Shown here: piece by piece, positions 62,644-64,000 of the stretch | Layout of the letters: each line of letters opens with the position of its first letter | Position numbering within the stretch: the first letter of the stretch is position 1 | DNA from: Onchocerca lupi | Lineage: Eukaryota; Nematoda; Chromadorea; Rhabditida; Onchocercidae | Assembly: GCA_028564675.1 (NCBI GenBank) | Contig: JAOVVO010000070.1 | Coordinates: 62,001 to 126,000 of the forward strand | Direction: 5' to 3' | DNA: 64,000 nt | The notes under the pieces: model-generated | What the model was told of the DNA's origin: nothing | What the model saw: only the letters and a program-made list of their open reading frames with translations | Database searches by the model: none | Position numbers and translations under genes: made by a program

Positions 62644-64000
62644 AATTAAAGTACCCCCGCAAATAATAGATCAGACGCCAATTAGCAATATGATAAAACT
62701 CACTAATAAAATAAAACATCAAACCGAAATATAACTATGAGACGATATTATTACCAAAGCTATAGGCTTACCGTAATAAACTATATTCACTTCAGAAAGC
62801 AGTGTCATTGAAGCTCGTTGTTGAGCTACTCGAAAGGTAATTAAGTAAAAAATTGTTATAGTATCAATTGAACTGGAAGAGAATCTTCATTCTGTACATC
62901 TGCTTCCCAAATATTCATATTTCCCGAAGTCTGTCGTATTTTTATCGGCAGTTGCAGTTGGTTTATTGTAAACGACAGACAAATATCCTCGTTACAATAA
63001 AATTTATTGGTAGAGAAAATTTATTTTTCAAAAAAGAAATGAAGTTGAGCGGAATAGAAACAGTACGTATCTGTTATCGATTAGAGTATTGCATTTAACA
63101 GAAAATCAAATCAAAGAATTCATCATGAAAATACCGACCGTTCGAAGCTTTTACCATTCGCCATCAAGTTACTTCGGGAATCGATACATTATTTGTATAA
63201 ATCAATATTGTTAATCTCATTGGGAATTTAATTTTCGAATCCTGTATATCTGCAATGTGAAATATTTAGAGGAAAACTAAACTGTTTTGAGATACTTTTT
63301 GAATGCTTTTACTTCAACAGTTCGGATGATGGGAATATCATCCTGGATCTTTCAAAAAAAAAAAAAAAAAAAAATCACTTCTGTTGTGAAAGGTTTGAAA
63401 TTTGATTTGAGCTGTGGAAGGAATAGATTTATATTAAATCCTTTATTCACAATAGTAGTAATCGAATATGTAATTGACAGTACAATAGAAAATCAGGCGT
63501 TTAGTGAAGTAAATTGGGTGATGTCGATTGGGCTTTTGGAAAAGAATATGTTGGGAGCTTGGACAGGAGTAACGTGATTTAAGATCGTTTGGATCTGAGC
63601 GAACCAATTGGAAAGAATAAAAAGGGAAAGAGTGGTTTTTTTTTTTTTTGGGAATTAAGTGGAGGTATATTAAATGTTAAGAATTGGGCATATTGGGATA
63701 TAACACAATTGATGCTGAAATAATTTGAAGAAAAAAATTGTTAACAAAGAAAAAATGTTACGACAGTTTAATTGAATTCAAAGATAGTGACAGTTTTACA
63801 AGCACAAAAGATTAATGGCTTTGTTAGCTGTAAGCGGAAACGTTTTGATGTGGTTGTAAATGGTTGTAAATTAGCATGGGACATAGCAGACAATGAGTAA
63901 TAATTTTACAGATGATGACTCATTAAAAAAATTTCACAAAAATTTTAATCATTTGATTTTATAATTTTCCATAGTAATTAGTTTTAGTAGAGAATTAATT
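62644..64000. other. AT-rich right end, no supported gene
   Basis: Holds an A/C-rich stretch (62644-62800), a long A-run near 63353-63374 and a T-run near 63634-63648. Open frames here (62868-63098, 63287-63577) cross homopolymers and show no protein-family features, so they are left out. The + strand is again rich in G and T from about 63.3 kb. Confidence 0.4.

Noticed and set aside
63287..63577. 96-codon frame at the right end
   Set aside because: It passes through an A-run giving six consecutive Lys codons and shows no family features.

Overview
The window is about 70% A+T. It has T-rich introns of 0.1-11 kb, (T)TTTCAG-type acceptors and GT donors, and ATGs that sit just downstream of acceptor-like sequences, as expected for spliced-leader trans-splicing. 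Together with the protein families present, this points to a nematode nuclear genome, most like a clade III filarial-type parasite. That assignment is inference; no database was searched. All gene models were built by hand from open frames, splice signals and exon-phase agreement.

Left half (230-32850, + strand): one large gene of 18 exons. All phases agree and the predicted protein is about 1196 aa. It has a long low-complexity Ser/Asn/Thr-rich N-terminal region and a C-terminal coiled coil resembling the LZTS/FEZ1 family of cortical and postsynaptic scaffold proteins. Its 11-kb intron (13997-25181) holds a broken antisense copy of part of CTP synthase, a dispersed-repeat copy ending in a hairpin, and a small antisense ORF with its own polyadenylation signal. 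At the extreme left edge an Asp/Ser/Gly-rich frame is open on the minus strand and may belong to a neighbouring gene.

Middle (36103-46823, + strand): a second complete gene of 16 phase-consistent exons (about 1113 aa). It encodes a BPI/LBP/PLTP/CETP-type lipid-binding protein. The two BPI barrels are separated by an unusual linker of about 325 residues, which carries five 9-residue FPGGHQSGV-type repeats and an RSKR-E-VAG motif. A near-identical RSKR-Q-VAG motif lies inside the C-terminal barrel. The 3.2-kb intergenic gap before it holds a 53-bp tandem duplication and a GC-richer island.

Right part (46824-64000): poorly resolved. The + strand is A/C-rich from about 47 to 54.1 kb and G/T-rich from about 54.3 to 62.5 kb, with a sharp switch at a GC-rich, TATA-containing segment near 54.0-54.3 kb. 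This is the pattern left by divergent transcription or replication. In the G/T-rich arm I can support part of a + strand gene (55904, 57883-58078, 59959-60018) for an unidentified protein with a hydrophobic segment. Its third exon lies in a diverged tandem duplication of about 1.07 kb, next to three copies of a repeat of about 109 bp. In the A/C-rich arm there are only isolated candidate exons. I saw no tRNA, rRNA or CRISPR array.
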